Positions 16,294-24,475 of a stretch of 47,519 bases of DNA are shown here, piece by piece. The stretch comes from an uncultured Clostridium sp. (lineage in GTDB: Bacteria > Bacillota > Clostridia > TANB77 > CAG-465), in the NCBI GenBank assembly GCA_900553785.1, contig USES01000008.1, forward strand, positions 1-47,519, in the 5' to 3' direction. The notes under the pieces were generated by a model. The model was not told the origin of the DNA and did no database searches. It was given only the letters and a program-made list of their open reading frames with translations. Position 1 is the first letter of the stretch. Each line of letters begins with the position of its first letter. A program made the translations under genes and the position numbers.

Positions 16294-18258
16294 ATGGAAG
16301 AGAGTTTATCTAAATTTATTACGGCTATTTTAGCTATAGTTATAATGTTTATATTTCCTGTATATATCGCCTATGAGAAAAAGGATGATATATCTTATGC
16401 TTTGGCCGTAAGATATACTCAAGATTTCGTGGACAAGGTTAGGAGCAAAGGATATTTAACTCGAGAACTATATCAAGATTATGCATCAAATCTGCTAACT
16501 ACTGGAAATACATATAAAATAGAATTAGAACATAGATATGTAAGATTTGATTCTAATAGTGAGTCAGCTGGAAGTGAAGTCAGTGCTGTTAGAAATGAGG
16601 AAATATACTCAACAGAGCATATATTGAACTTTATGGATAGCAATGAAGAACATAAATATGTTATGAATGTAGGTGACAATTTTAATGTTAAAATTAAAAA
16701 TACAAATGTTACTATGGCTACAATAATATATAACATAGTTACTGTAAATATGACCAAAAATAATGTTAGAATTCATGTGGATTATGGTGGAAAAATCTTA
16801 GCAGACAAGTGGTGGGGAAAAATAAACTTCTTGCCAGGAGGAGAAGATTTAGACTATAGGACTATATTTTCAGTGGTAAAAGCAGAGGCATATACAACAC
16901 TTGAAGGTGCAAAAAGTGGAGAAGGAGCTATCAAAGATAAATCACAGGTTGTTTTAGATACGGCTGAACAGAATATATATTACAAGGTGTCATATGCATA
17001 TAAACCTGAAAGAATAACTGGTACAGTGTATGACGGAAACAGGTTTAAAGAAAATACGACAACTCCTATTTATACAGATCCAAATGGAAAATACGAAATA
17101 TATGAAGTAAAATATGGTGATATGGATATAACTACACACGCTGAGTTTAATGTTAAATACACAACTAAGTATGGTGAGACCGTAGACAAGAAAGCTAGTT
17201 CTCCAACATTTAGGATAGCTGCTCCTAAGGTTACTGCGTATGCAAGTTTAGATGACGCTAGAAAAGGAGTAAACGAGATATTAGAAGGTGAAAACGTTGT
17301 ATCTTTGGAAGGTTCAAAGAATATATATTACAGATTAAATGTATCTAAATCATCAAGGGCATTAGGCGTTACTGCAGATATATATAGAAATAATGTTATT
17401 ATTTCTAATAATGTTGAAGTTAAAATAGAAGATGATACTAATGAAGACTTTATTATATATAAAGTAAATTATACAAACTTACCAACTAACAAAAGTGACC
17501 GTACGATATATAACAACTATGCTGTATTTTCATTTACTTTAGATGGAGAAAGTAGGCTTACTCGTAAAACGGTAAAGTTTAACTTTGTATATCATGATAT
17601 AAGCGTAAAACTTGGAAAGATTACAGGAGACGTTGTAAACGTAGTAGGATATAGGGGAAGTTCAGAGGTTAGGACTACATATAAAAATAATGGTTATGAA
17701 TCAAAGTTACAGGTAAAAGGCTCTAATGGTGTATATTCATATAATACAAATGGAGTAGAAATGGAAATCTCTACTTATACAAATGAAAAAAATAATGGTG
17801 TTGTTGTAAATTATACATTAACAAACGAAACACAAGAGGTAAAAGTAGTAAGACTTGCTATTCATACAGATGTGTATGTAGATGGAGATGATAAAGCATA
17901 CTTATCTAAAATGGATACATATGGAAATGTAGTAGATTCTAATGGTCTTGTTGTGAAAGCAAATAATGAGTATGAGATTGGAAAAATAAATATAATTAGA
18001 ATGAAAGCTAAAAATGGAACTATATTCTATGTAACAGTAAATGATTTTGATAATTATAATTCAGCGAGTGGAAAGGCTAACAATCCTAAAAATTCAATGT
18101 GGCTTGGGTATTATAATGATAGAAAGTCACACTATTGGGATAGTGATAATGGTCATTCTACATCAGGAACAGACTCTGGTTTTGCATTCTCATGGCAAGA
18201 TATTGAGATTCCTGCTGGAAGCTCAGTTGAAAGATCATTTTCAATAAGTCTAGAATAA
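16294..18258 (+). CDS. TM-anchored beta-rich pilus-associated surface protein
   Basis: A 654-residue protein starting MEESLSKFITAILAIVIMF, with one N-terminal TM (about 8-25) and no leader peptide. A helical segment (YTQDFVDKVRSKGYLTRELY, then YKIELEHRY) follows. The outer part has two copies of the module also found in the preceding protein (about 197-285 and 312-405, each with AY-x-x-L, a G-rich turn, IYY[KR] and I-Y-x-V-[KN]-Y). The C-terminal domain (about 440-654) has beta-sandwich character and ends WQDIEIPAGSSVERSFSIS. AAAGGAGA precedes the ATG. Last gene of the pilus locus; a minor pilin or scaffold role is likely, substrate unknown. Confidence 0.55.
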   Translation: MEESLSKFITAILAIVIMFIFPVYIAYEKKDDISYALAVRYTQDFVDKVRSKGYLTRELYQDYASNLLTTGNTYKIELEHRYVRFDSNSESAGSEVSAVRNEEIYSTEHILNFMDSNEEHKYVMNVGDNFNVKIKNTNVTMATIIYNIVTVNMTKNNVRIHVDYGGKILADKWWGKINFLPGGEDLDYRTIFSVVKAEAYTTLEGAKSGEGAIKDKSQVVLDTAEQNIYYKVSYAYKPERITGTVYDGNRFKENTTTPIYTDPNGKYEIYEVKYGDMDITTHAEFNVKYTTKYGETVDKKASSPTFRIAAPKVTAYASLDDARKGVNEILEGENVVSLEGSKNIYYRLNVSKSSRALGVTADIYRNNVIISNNVEVKIEDDTNEDFIIYKVNYTNLPTNKSDRTIYNNYAVFSFTLDGESRLTRKTVKFNFVYHDISVKLGKITGDVVNVVGYRGSSEVRTTYKNNGYESKLQVKGSNGVYSYNTNGVEMEISTYTNEKNNGVVVNYTLTNETQEVKVVRLAIHTDVYVDGDDKAYLSKMDTYGNVVDSNGLVVKANNEYEIGKINIIRMKAKNGTIFYVTVNDFDNYNSASGKANNPKNSMWLGYYNDRKSHYWDSDNGHSTSGTDSGFAFSWQDIEIPAGSSVERSFSISLE

Positions 18259-18266
18259 TAATATAT

Positions 18267-18298
18267 AATACTCTAGAGTGTTAACACTCTAGAGTATT
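18267..18298. terminator. Perfect palindromic bidirectional terminator
   Basis: A 32-nt perfect palindrome (arms AATACTCTAGAGTGTT and its complement) between two convergent genes. The stop codon of the minus-strand gene lies inside it. Confidence 0.8.
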
Positions 18299-18795
18299 CC
18301 ATATGTATTAGTTGTTTCATCCAGAAACAGTTGTAGTTTTGGAGGTTTTAGTGTGAATAGTGGAAATGTTGCAAGTATGAGTATAATGAGGATAATTCCA
18401 ATACACTTAGTATTTTTGAAATTAGTTATGTATATGTAGTAAAATGCTATAAACATGCCAACTATGTATGACAGTATGTCTACTGTCATATTTTTTATAT
18501 CTAATCCTTCAAATAAATAATGGATAAATAATATAAAAAAAGAGCCAATTATTATAGCCAAAGCTGAAGAAAGAAATACATCTTCCTTTTTTACAATAAA
18601 AGTTATAACTGAAAACAATATTATAGGAATAGCTATAAGTTTCAAATGTTCCCATACACTTTCGTTTACGGGTGAAAACAAACCAACAAACAAATTGTTA
18701 TTTAATATATCGTATGTAAAATGAAGTAACGTTCCTAATAAAATGGCAACTATACAAGATATAATGTAGTATTTTGAGTCTTTCACATTTATCAC
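18289..18795 (-). CDS. DUF6512-like integral membrane protein
   Basis: A 168-residue protein with about five hydrophobic segments. The conserved stretch HFTYD ... VGLFSPVNESVWEHLKL near residues 25-55 is the hallmark I associate with DUF6512. Function unknown. The start is unclear: GTG 18795, TTG 18798 and GTG 18786 are in frame and none has a ribosome site. A TATAAT on the minus strand (18804-18809) would start transcription at about 18797, so the mRNA may be leaderless. The pilus locus ends against it, and it has no visible link to pili. Confidence 0.7.
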   Translation of the reverse strand: MINVKDSKYYIISCIVAILLGTLLHFTYDILNNNLFVGLFSPVNESVWEHLKLIAIPIILFSVITFIVKKEDVFLSSALAIIIGSFFILFIHYLFEGLDIKNMTVDILSYIVGMFIAFYYIYITNFKNTKCIGIILIILILATFPLFTLKPPKLQLFLDETTNTYGIL

Positions 18796-18937
18796 CAATA
18801 GATATTATATATTAGTTTAATATATATTTGTTTTTAGTCGACAAATTATTTATTGTTTTTACATTATAATTTTTATAGTAATTTTTTTATACCTGTGATA
18901 TACTATGTAATAAATTAAGAAAAAGAGGTGAGTATAT

Positions 18938-19150
18938 ATGCCAGATGTAAAACAGAGAATGTTAGATATTGTAGATTCTGTACCAGAAGATTTTTTTGAT
19001 AATTTAAAGCCAACTCAGATGGCGTTCAAACTTATGATGGAATACATTAAAAGATATGGTGAAGATGAAACAACTATAATTCCAGGAACAGATAAACATT
19101 TCAATTATGAGACACTAAAAGAACTAATTGAAGGTAAAAATTTAAATTAA
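18938..19150 (+). CDS. Small hypothetical protein leading a toxin-antitoxin-like operon
   Basis: A 70-residue soluble, acidic protein with no recognised domain (starts MPDVKQRMLDIVDSVPEDFF). It has AGAGGTG upstream and is followed after 15 nt by an antitoxin-like gene. It may belong to the toxin-antitoxin operon or be an unrelated small gene that shares its promoter. Confidence 0.6.
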   Translation: MPDVKQRMLDIVDSVPEDFFDNLKPTQMAFKLMMEYIKRYGEDETTIIPGTDKHFNYETLKELIEGKNLN

Positions 19151-19165
19151 AAGGAGGTTATAAAA

Positions 19166-19369
19166 ATGAAGTTTATGAAAAAAACTTTAAATCAAGTAAA
19201 TACGCAAGAAAATACGTTGTATGATTTTATATACAATTTGGTATTTTTCATGTCACTAAAAGAGAGTGAAGAAGATTTAAGATGTGGCAGAGTCTACACA
19301 TTAGAGGAATTAGAGGCTGAAATGGAGGGCAAATATGAAAATTATCGTAACACAGGAAGCAAAGCGTAA
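19166..19369 (+). CDS. Putative antitoxin of a ParE/RelE-type system
   Basis: A 67-residue protein. The tail GRVYTLEELEAEMEGKYENY resembles the C-terminal toxin-binding part of RelB/ParD/Phd-type antitoxins (GKVISLEELE). No clear DNA-binding domain is visible in the N-terminus. It has AAAGGAGG upstream and its last 35 nt overlap the toxin reading frame, typical of these operons. Antitoxin role inferred mainly from the neighbour. Confidence 0.6.
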   Translation: MKFMKKTLNQVNTQENTLYDFIYNLVFFMSLKESEEDLRCGRVYTLEELEAEMEGKYENYRNTGSKA

Positions 19370-19676
19370 CTTATTAGATATATTTGATTATAACGTAAAG
19401 ATATCATTAAATTATGCGATTAAAATGGACAAAAAAATTCGTTCGTATATTGAGGATTTACAACATTATCCACATATTGGAAGATTTGTTCCAGAAATAC
19501 AAAACAAACATTATCGATAACGAATTTGTAAAAATTACAGGATTATTTACGCTGTTTCTGAAAAATATAATATAGTTTGTATCAGATACATTTTTAATTC
19601 AAGACAAGATAAAGCAACATTTTTTGAAGTTCATAAGAAAGAGATTTTCGATTTCTTAAGTTTTTTATTTAATTAA
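19335..19676 (+). pseudogene. ParE/RelE-type toxin interrupted by an in-frame stop
   Basis: The ATG at 19335 (GGAGGG upstream) opens a ParE/RelE-like frame: MKIIVTQEAKRNLLDIFDY then LQHYPHIGRFVPEI. It meets TAA at 19518-19520 after 61 residues. The same frame continues beyond the stop with RICKNYRIIYAVSEKYNIV and FNSRQDKATFFEV to a second TAA at 19674-19676. These residues are the expected second half of the family (typically YRERI-x-NYRIIY). The stop sits where Glu (GAA) is usual, one base away. So the toxin is probably inactivated by a single substitution, unless read through. The antitoxin frame is intact. Confidence 0.8.
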
Positions 19677-19714
19677 TTTTTTTATTTGAAGATATTCTAA
19701 ATTTATTCCATGTT

Positions 19715-19999
19715 TTAATATATAATTATTTTTGATGTAATCATAATATATACACATATTATATTTAATACAAATATTAAAGGTACGCCTATGGTAAATG
19801 TCTTATGCCTAGTTTTATGTTTTACTAAAAACATCGCTATATAAATACCAATGCTTGCACCTAAAAAGCATAATGTAAAGATAAACTTTTCACTTATTCT
19901 ATAAAAATTTCTTTTTGCTTTAAATTTATCTATTAACATTATTAAAAATCCAAATATATTTACAGCTAATAAATATATTATAAAAGTTTTTACTGTCAT
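19715..19999 (-). CDS. DUF1294 family membrane protein
   Basis: A 94-residue protein with three or four hydrophobic segments. The family pattern is clear: LIDKFKAKRNFYRISEKFIF, then GASIGIYIAMFLVKHKTRHKTF. Function unknown. AGGGTG precedes the ATG. The next minus-strand gene lies 48 nt upstream (its stop at 20048), and no terminator is evident between them. Confidence 0.85.
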   Translation of the reverse strand: MTVKTFIIYLLAVNIFGFLIMLIDKFKAKRNFYRISEKFIFTLCFLGASIGIYIAMFLVKHKTRHKTFTIGVPLIFVLNIICVYIMITSKIIIY

Positions 20000-20047
20000 A
20001 TAAACACCCTAGTAAAGTATACAACATTTAGAGAATGTTTTAAACAT

Positions 20048-20419
20048 TTATTCTTTGTTTGGCAAAAAATATTGAATTATACTATACATTAGACTTGCAA
20101 TAATAGCAGTTGCAATAGAAATATAAAATCCGGGTACGAAGAATTGAGTCATGTATACTATTATAGTTGAAGCTACAAATCCCACTATTGATCTATAAAT
20201 AGGAATGTCGTGTATACCAGATATAGTTGATACAAAATAATCAAGCACCACAATTGATATAGCAGATAAAACAAGTTTAGGATAGGATGATGTGTTAAAA
20301 TTTATTGTAAAAAAACTTGTTAGTATAAGTATAGCAAGGGCAGATAAAAACCTAATTATTAGCTGTTTTAATCTTAAACTATTTAAAGTATTGTTTTTAT
20401 TTTTGTTTATATTTTCCAT
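20048..20419 (-). CDS. Small four-TM membrane protein (holin-IV/YndM-like)
   Basis: A 123-residue protein. A charged Asn/Lys-rich N-terminus is followed by four hydrophobic segments with YRSIVGFVASTIIVYMTQFF and a VPGF turn, resembling DUF2512 (YndM) or phage-holin-4 superfamily membrane proteins of Firmicutes. Despite the name of that family, there is no phage context here. I chose ATG 20419; a GTG 12 nt upstream lies within the ribosome site (GAGG). Confidence 0.6.
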   Translation of the reverse strand: MENINKNKNNTLNSLRLKQLIIRFLSALAILILTSFFTINFNTSSYPKLVLSAISIVVLDYFVSTISGIHDIPIYRSIVGFVASTIIVYMTQFFVPGFYISIATAIIASLMYSIIQYFLPNKE

Positions 20420-20499
20420 TTTATTCCTCACAAGATTATTATTTGTATAATTTAACTATTTATGCAAAAAATACTTATATATGATTTGGAGGAAAATAA

Positions 20500-21138
20500 A
20501 TGCTAGTTGTATTTTTTAGGGCTTTAATTTTGTTTTTAGTAGTTTTTATTGTAATAAGACTAATGGGAAAAAGAGAGCTTTCAAAAGTTCAACCATTTGA
20601 GCTTGCAATAATTGTTATGATATCTGATTTGGCTTCTGGTCCAATGTCGTCTAGAGATATGTCAACCTTTTCTGGTATTATACCAATAATAGCACTTCTT
20701 ATTATTTACATAGTTGTAACTCTTATACTACAATCATCAGTTAAAACTGAACAAGTTTTATGTGGAAGACCATCTTTAATTATATTTAAAGGAAAACTCA
20801 TAGAAGAAGAGGTAAAACGTCAACAACTTACAATAGAAGAGATAATGGAACAGTTAAGAGAAAAAGACATATTTAAAATTCAAGACACAGCATATGCTTT
20901 GCTTGAAACAAGTGGAAAGTTAAATGCGGTAAAAAAGACAGATGTATGTGGTCAAATGCCATTAAATGTAATAAGTGAAGGGGAGTACCTTGAAAACAAC
21001 ATGAAAATACTTGGTATGACAAAGGAAGATGTGGATAAACTTATAAACATAAGTAATATTAAATTACAGGATATACTTGTTGGTACTATAGATGAAAATG
21101 GAATATTTATTTACCAGTTAAAGGAGAAAAAAACATGA
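20500..21138 (+). CDS. DUF421 (YetF-like) membrane protein
   Basis: A 212-residue protein with about three N-terminal TMs (IVIRLMGKRELSKVQPFELAIIVMISDLAS is spread over residues 17-46 and is diagnostic of DUF421), then a cytoplasmic domain with GRPSLIIFKGKL. The C-terminal extension (about 140-212) is typical of the clostridial form. It has TTGGAGG upstream and overlaps the DUF4363 gene by 4 nt (ATGA), a pairing common in Clostridia. In Bacillus, DUF421 proteins are linked to spore or envelope properties; the role here is unknown. Confidence 0.85.
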   Translation: MLVVFFRALILFLVVFIVIRLMGKRELSKVQPFELAIIVMISDLASGPMSSRDMSTFSGIIPIIALLIIYIVVTLILQSSVKTEQVLCGRPSLIIFKGKLIEEEVKRQQLTIEEIMEQLREKDIFKIQDTAYALLETSGKLNAVKKTDVCGQMPLNVISEGEYLENNMKILGMTKEDVDKLINISNIKLQDILVGTIDENGIFIYQLKEKKT

Positions 21139-21515
21139 AACAGTATATAACTTTAGTAGGGGCGTTAATTGTAGTTATAGTTTTAAATTGTATACAAGTA
21201 ACTTTTCTTAAAAATACAGGTAATAGTATGTTAAAAACACTTGATTCTATTGCAGTTAATATAGAAGAGGAAAAATTTGCTGAAGCTGAGTTACAAACAA
21301 ATAAACTAAAAAATGATTGGAAAAAAATTAAGGTGCGTTGGGATATACTTACTGAGCACGATGATGTTGAAGAGCTAGAAAGCCATCTAGCTAGCATAGG
21401 GGCGTATATTAAAAATAAAGAAAAAACAGATGGTCAAGTAGAAGTGGCGGTATTAAAGCAAAGAATAGAACATATTATCCAGAATGAAACGCTAAGTTTT
21501 GCTACTATTTTTTAG
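21135..21515 (+). CDS. DUF4363 family protein
   Basis: A 126-residue protein with one N-terminal TM (about 5-25) and a helical extracytoplasmic region (KLKNDWKKIKVRWDILTEHDDVEELESHL is spread over about 57-85). This layout matches DUF4363, the usual partner of DUF421 in clostridia. Its ATG overlaps the stop of the previous gene, so the two are translationally coupled. Function unknown; probably works with the DUF421 protein at the membrane. Confidence 0.8.
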   Translation: MKQYITLVGALIVVIVLNCIQVTFLKNTGNSMLKTLDSIAVNIEEEKFAEAELQTNKLKNDWKKIKVRWDILTEHDDVEELESHLASIGAYIKNKEKTDGQVEVAVLKQRIEHIIQNETLSFATIF

Positions 21516-21556
21516 AAAATGTGAAAAAATTGGCAAAGTATAAAATATTTAAAGAA

Positions 21557-21588
21557 AAAGCAACTGAAAGATAATTTCCAGTTGCTTT
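21557..21588. terminator. Bidirectional terminator
   Basis: AAAGCAACTGAAA (21557-21569) pairs with 21575-21588 with one bulge. It lies between the convergent DUF4363 and dapA genes. Confidence 0.75.
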
Positions 21589-21594
21589 CTAAAA

Positions 21595-22476
21595 TTAGTT
21601 GTTTGTTAATACTATATTATCCAATTCCTGTTTTAAAAGCTCATGTGTTTTAAGACTTACTGTAGTTAATGGAAGACGAGGATTTCCTACATTGAAACCT
21701 AGTATGTTTAAAGCATCTTTTACTGGCATTGGATTTACTTCAGCAAATAGAGCTTTAATTAGAGGAGTAAATTTTAATTGTATGTCTTTTGCGTAAGCTA
21801 CATCTCCTAATTTATAAGCTTTACAAAGCATATGTACTTCTTTTGGAAAAATGTTAGATAATACAGATATTACGCCACTTCCTCCAAGAGATAGAAGTGG
21901 AAGAATAGAGTCATCGTTTCCAGAGACAATGTCAAAGCTATTAGGAACTTTTGTAAACATTTCAGCAATTTTGGAGAAATTATTTGAAGCTTCTTTTATG
22001 CCAACAATATTATCTAGACTAGCTAATACGGATACAGTATCTGGTTCTATATTTACGCCTGTTCGAGATGGGACATTGTATAATATGCATGGAATATGTA
22101 CACTATGCGCTATTGCTGAAAAGTGTTCTATAAGCCCTTTTTGTGTTGTTTTGTTGTAATATGGAGTAACTAAAAGTAACCCGTCAGCACCTACGCGTTC
22201 TGCATATTTTGACATTTCTATTGCAGAATTTGTATTATTCGAACCAGTTCCAACAATTACAGGGACACGTTTGTCTACTTTATCTATTACAAATTTTATA
22301 ACTTTTTTCTTTTCGCTAATGCTTAAAGTGGCACTTTCACCAGTAGTTCCACATATTACTAAGCCATCAATTTCATTACCTATTTGGTACTCTATAAGTT
22401 CTTCTAATTTTGAGTAATTTACTTTCATGTTTTCTTTAAATGGAGTAATTAAAGCTGTATATGCGCCTTTTATCAT
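21595..22476 (-). CDS. dapA: 4-hydroxy-tetrahydrodipicolinate synthase
   Basis: Cytoplasmic class I aldolase that condenses pyruvate with aspartate semialdehyde, the first committed step to diaminopimelate, lysine and spore dipicolinate. At 293 residues it has full family length. Seen motifs: GTTGESATLS (about 44-53), YYNKTTQ, YNVPSRTG (catalytic Tyr and the substrate-binding Arg) and GIKEAS with the Schiff-base Lys. GAGGTG precedes the ATG. It stands alone; the 109-nt gap to the divergent gene has no lysine-riboswitch-like structure that I can see. Confidence 0.95.
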   Translation of the reverse strand: MIKGAYTALITPFKENMKVNYSKLEELIEYQIGNEIDGLVICGTTGESATLSISEKKKVIKFVIDKVDKRVPVIVGTGSNNTNSAIEMSKYAERVGADGLLLVTPYYNKTTQKGLIEHFSAIAHSVHIPCILYNVPSRTGVNIEPDTVSVLASLDNIVGIKEASNNFSKIAEMFTKVPNSFDIVSGNDDSILPLLSLGGSGVISVLSNIFPKEVHMLCKAYKLGDVAYAKDIQLKFTPLIKALFAEVNPMPVKDALNILGFNVGNPRLPLTTVSLKTHELLKQELDNIVLTNN

Positions 22477-22585
22477 AAAAACACCTCACATACTGCATAA
22501 TATGCTAAAAATTTTTTTAAGTGAATAAAATTGAAAATTAAGACCATAATAATAAAAATGGGAAAATATTTTACAAGGAGGTATT

Positions 22586-22786
22586 ATGAAAGTAGTTAAC
22601 GTTATAGTTTTAATACTAATTATCATAGGAGCTATAAACTGGGGACTAATTGGTGCTTTCAATTTTAACTTAGTTGCATTTTTATTTGGAGTAAACACAG
22701 TACTAAGTAGAATAGTTTATGGTCTTGTTGGAATTGCAGGACTTTGGGCATTAACTTTCTTTGGTAGAATTAGCATAGATGAGTAG
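22586..22786 (+). CDS. DUF378 family membrane protein
   Basis: A 66-residue protein with two TMs. The sequence LILIIIGAINWGLIGAFNFN then LSRIVYGLVGIAGLWAL is characteristic of DUF378 (YuzA-like). AAGGAGGT precedes the ATG. Function unknown. A single gene, with a terminator directly downstream shared with murC. Confidence 0.85.
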   Translation: MKVVNVIVLILIIIGAINWGLIGAFNFNLVAFLFGVNTVLSRIVYGLVGIAGLWALTFFGRISIDE

Positions 22787-22803
22787 ATAAAACATTATAA
22801 TTT

Positions 22804-22843
22804 TAAAAATGAGAGGACACTTTGAAGTATCCTCTCATTTTTA
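22804..22843. terminator. Bidirectional terminator
   Basis: A 14-bp stem (TAAAAATGAGAGGA at 22804-22817 with 22830-22843) flanked by A- and T-runs. It serves the convergent DUF378 and murC genes. Confidence 0.85.
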
Positions 22844-22848
22844 AGGTA

Positions 22849-24246
22849 TTATAATAAGTTGCTTAAATTTGTTATTGTTCCAGCTCCAATTGTAAGAACG
22901 ATATCATCTGGTTTAACATTTTCATGAATATATTTTGCAATATCTTCAAAGCTTCCTATATACATTGCATTTACATTGTTTTCTTTAAGTCTTTCTACTA
23001 ACATTTGTGGGGTTATGCTTCCATCGTTTTTTTCTCTTGCTGCATATATGTCGGTTACGACAACTATATCTGCCTTGTTAAAACATGTTGCAAATTCATC
23101 AAGTAAAGTTTTAAGACGACTATATGTATGAGGTTGAAATATTGCAATAGTTCTTCCTTTGTTCTTTTCTTTTGCAGTTTGAAGAGTTGCTTTAATTTCT
23201 GTTGGGTGATGAGCATAGTCATCATATACTTCTACATTGTCGTTTATTTTCTTCTTAAATTCAAATCTACGACTTGCGCCAGTGAATTCTTCTAAGCCAG
23301 CTACAGCTAAATTTAAGTCTATTTTATTTGATATTACAACTCCAATTGTAGCTAGTGAGTTAAGTATATTATGCTTTCCAGGAGCAGATAATCTTACATG
23401 ACATATTTTATTTTGATTGTGTAACACATCAAATTCATAACAACCAGTAGTCATTAGGTTTATATTATCTGCAAAAATGTTAGCATTTTTATCTTTAATA
23501 GAAAAAGTGTAAATATTAACAGCTTTATTTTGTAAAGTTTTTAAGTTTGTATTTAATACTTCCATAACATTGTTATCATCGGCATTTACAATTAGGTTTC
23601 CGTTATCATGTACAAGACACATAAATTTACCAAATGAAGATTTTATATTATCTAGATTTTTAAAATAATCTAAATGTTCTTCTTCAATATTTAGAATAAC
23701 TGATGTATCTCCTGGAAAATTTAAAAAGCTATCTACATATTCGCATGACTCTAATACGAAATATTCATTATTTCCTATTTCATAGTTAAGGTTATTTAAT
23801 TCCCTTAGTTTAGATCCAACCAAAATTGTTGGGTTAAGCTTTGAAAATTTTAGAGCATTAGCTATCATTGAAGTAGTTGTTGTTTTGCCATGCATTCCAG
23901 CTATGCAAATAGGTTTGTTATAATTTTTAAGCATTGCACCTAAAAATACGGCTCTCTCGTATACAGGAATGTTGTGTTCTTTGGCTGTAACAAGTTCGAC
24001 ATCTGTACTAGGTATAGCTGCAGTGTATACAACGATGTCTGAATTTAGTACATTTGTTATATTTGAGCCTATACTTACAGGTATATTTTCGGATCTAACG
24101 ATTTTTACCATATCATTTTCAGATATATCTGAACCAGTTACATCGTATCCAAATTTTTTCATAATTATAGCGATACCGCTCATACTAATACCACCAATAC
24201 CAATGAAATGTATTTTGTGTATTTTTTCAAAATCTATATTTTCCAT
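22849..24246 (-). CDS. murC: UDP-N-acetylmuramate--L-alanine ligase
   Basis: Cytoplasmic ATP-dependent Mur ligase that adds L-Ala to UDP-MurNAc, the first stem-peptide step of peptidoglycan synthesis. A 465-residue reading has all three domains: HFIGIGGISMSGIA near the N-terminus (nucleotide sugar binding), the P-loop GMHGKTTTTS in the middle domain, and YDDYAHHPTEI at the start of the C-terminal domain. I chose ATG 24246 with GGGAGAG upstream. A TTG 15 nt further upstream overlaps that ribosome site and is rejected. It is divergent from glmS, which supplies the same pathway with amino sugar. Confidence 0.95.
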   Translation of the reverse strand: MENIDFEKIHKIHFIGIGGISMSGIAIIMKKFGYDVTGSDISENDMVKIVRSENIPVSIGSNITNVLNSDIVVYTAAIPSTDVELVTAKEHNIPVYERAVFLGAMLKNYNKPICIAGMHGKTTTTSMIANALKFSKLNPTILVGSKLRELNNLNYEIGNNEYFVLESCEYVDSFLNFPGDTSVILNIEEEHLDYFKNLDNIKSSFGKFMCLVHDNGNLIVNADDNNVMEVLNTNLKTLQNKAVNIYTFSIKDKNANIFADNINLMTTGCYEFDVLHNQNKICHVRLSAPGKHNILNSLATIGVVISNKIDLNLAVAGLEEFTGASRRFEFKKKINDNVEVYDDYAHHPTEIKATLQTAKEKNKGRTIAIFQPHTYSRLKTLLDEFATCFNKADIVVVTDIYAAREKNDGSITPQMLVERLKENNVNAMYIGSFEDIAKYIHENVKPDDIVLTIGAGTITNLSNLL

Positions 24247-24338
24247 TAAAATCTCTCCCAAAATTAAAATATTTAGTTCTATTCATATAATATATCACAA
24301 TAAAAAAAGTTATGCAATAATTTATGAAAAACAGTAAT

Positions 24339-24367
24339 TTGCAAAAGAAGTACTTGTGTGTTAAAAT
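24339..24367 (+). promoter_or_regulatory. glmS promoter
   Basis: TTGCAA (24339-24344), 17-bp spacer, TAAAAT (24362-24367). The predicted leader is about 100 nt long. Confidence 0.65.
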
Positions 24368-24416
24368 AGTAGCACAATTAACTTTTTTCTGAAAAGATTT
24401 TTGAGGAGGGAATTAT

Positions 24417-24431
24417 ATGCTATGTGAATAA
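24417..24431 (+). other. Leader mini-ORF (4 codons) before glmS
   Basis: ATG-CTA-TGT-GAA-TAA with a strong GAGGAGG site 7 nt upstream, 45 nt before the glmS start. It could be a vestigial or regulatory leader peptide (MLCE). Such a short ORF with a good ribosome site may also be chance. Confidence 0.3.
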
Positions 24432-24475
24432 CAAAGTCATATTTATATAATTATATAATATAGGAGGAATTTTTT

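Noticed and set aside
22477..22585. Lysine riboswitch before dapA
   Set aside because: The gap of 109 nt is shared with a divergent gene and shows no lysine-riboswitch core or terminator.
24339..24475. glmS ribozyme
   Set aside because: The leader is about 100 nt and shows none of the conserved core; the ribozyme usually needs about 150 nt or more.
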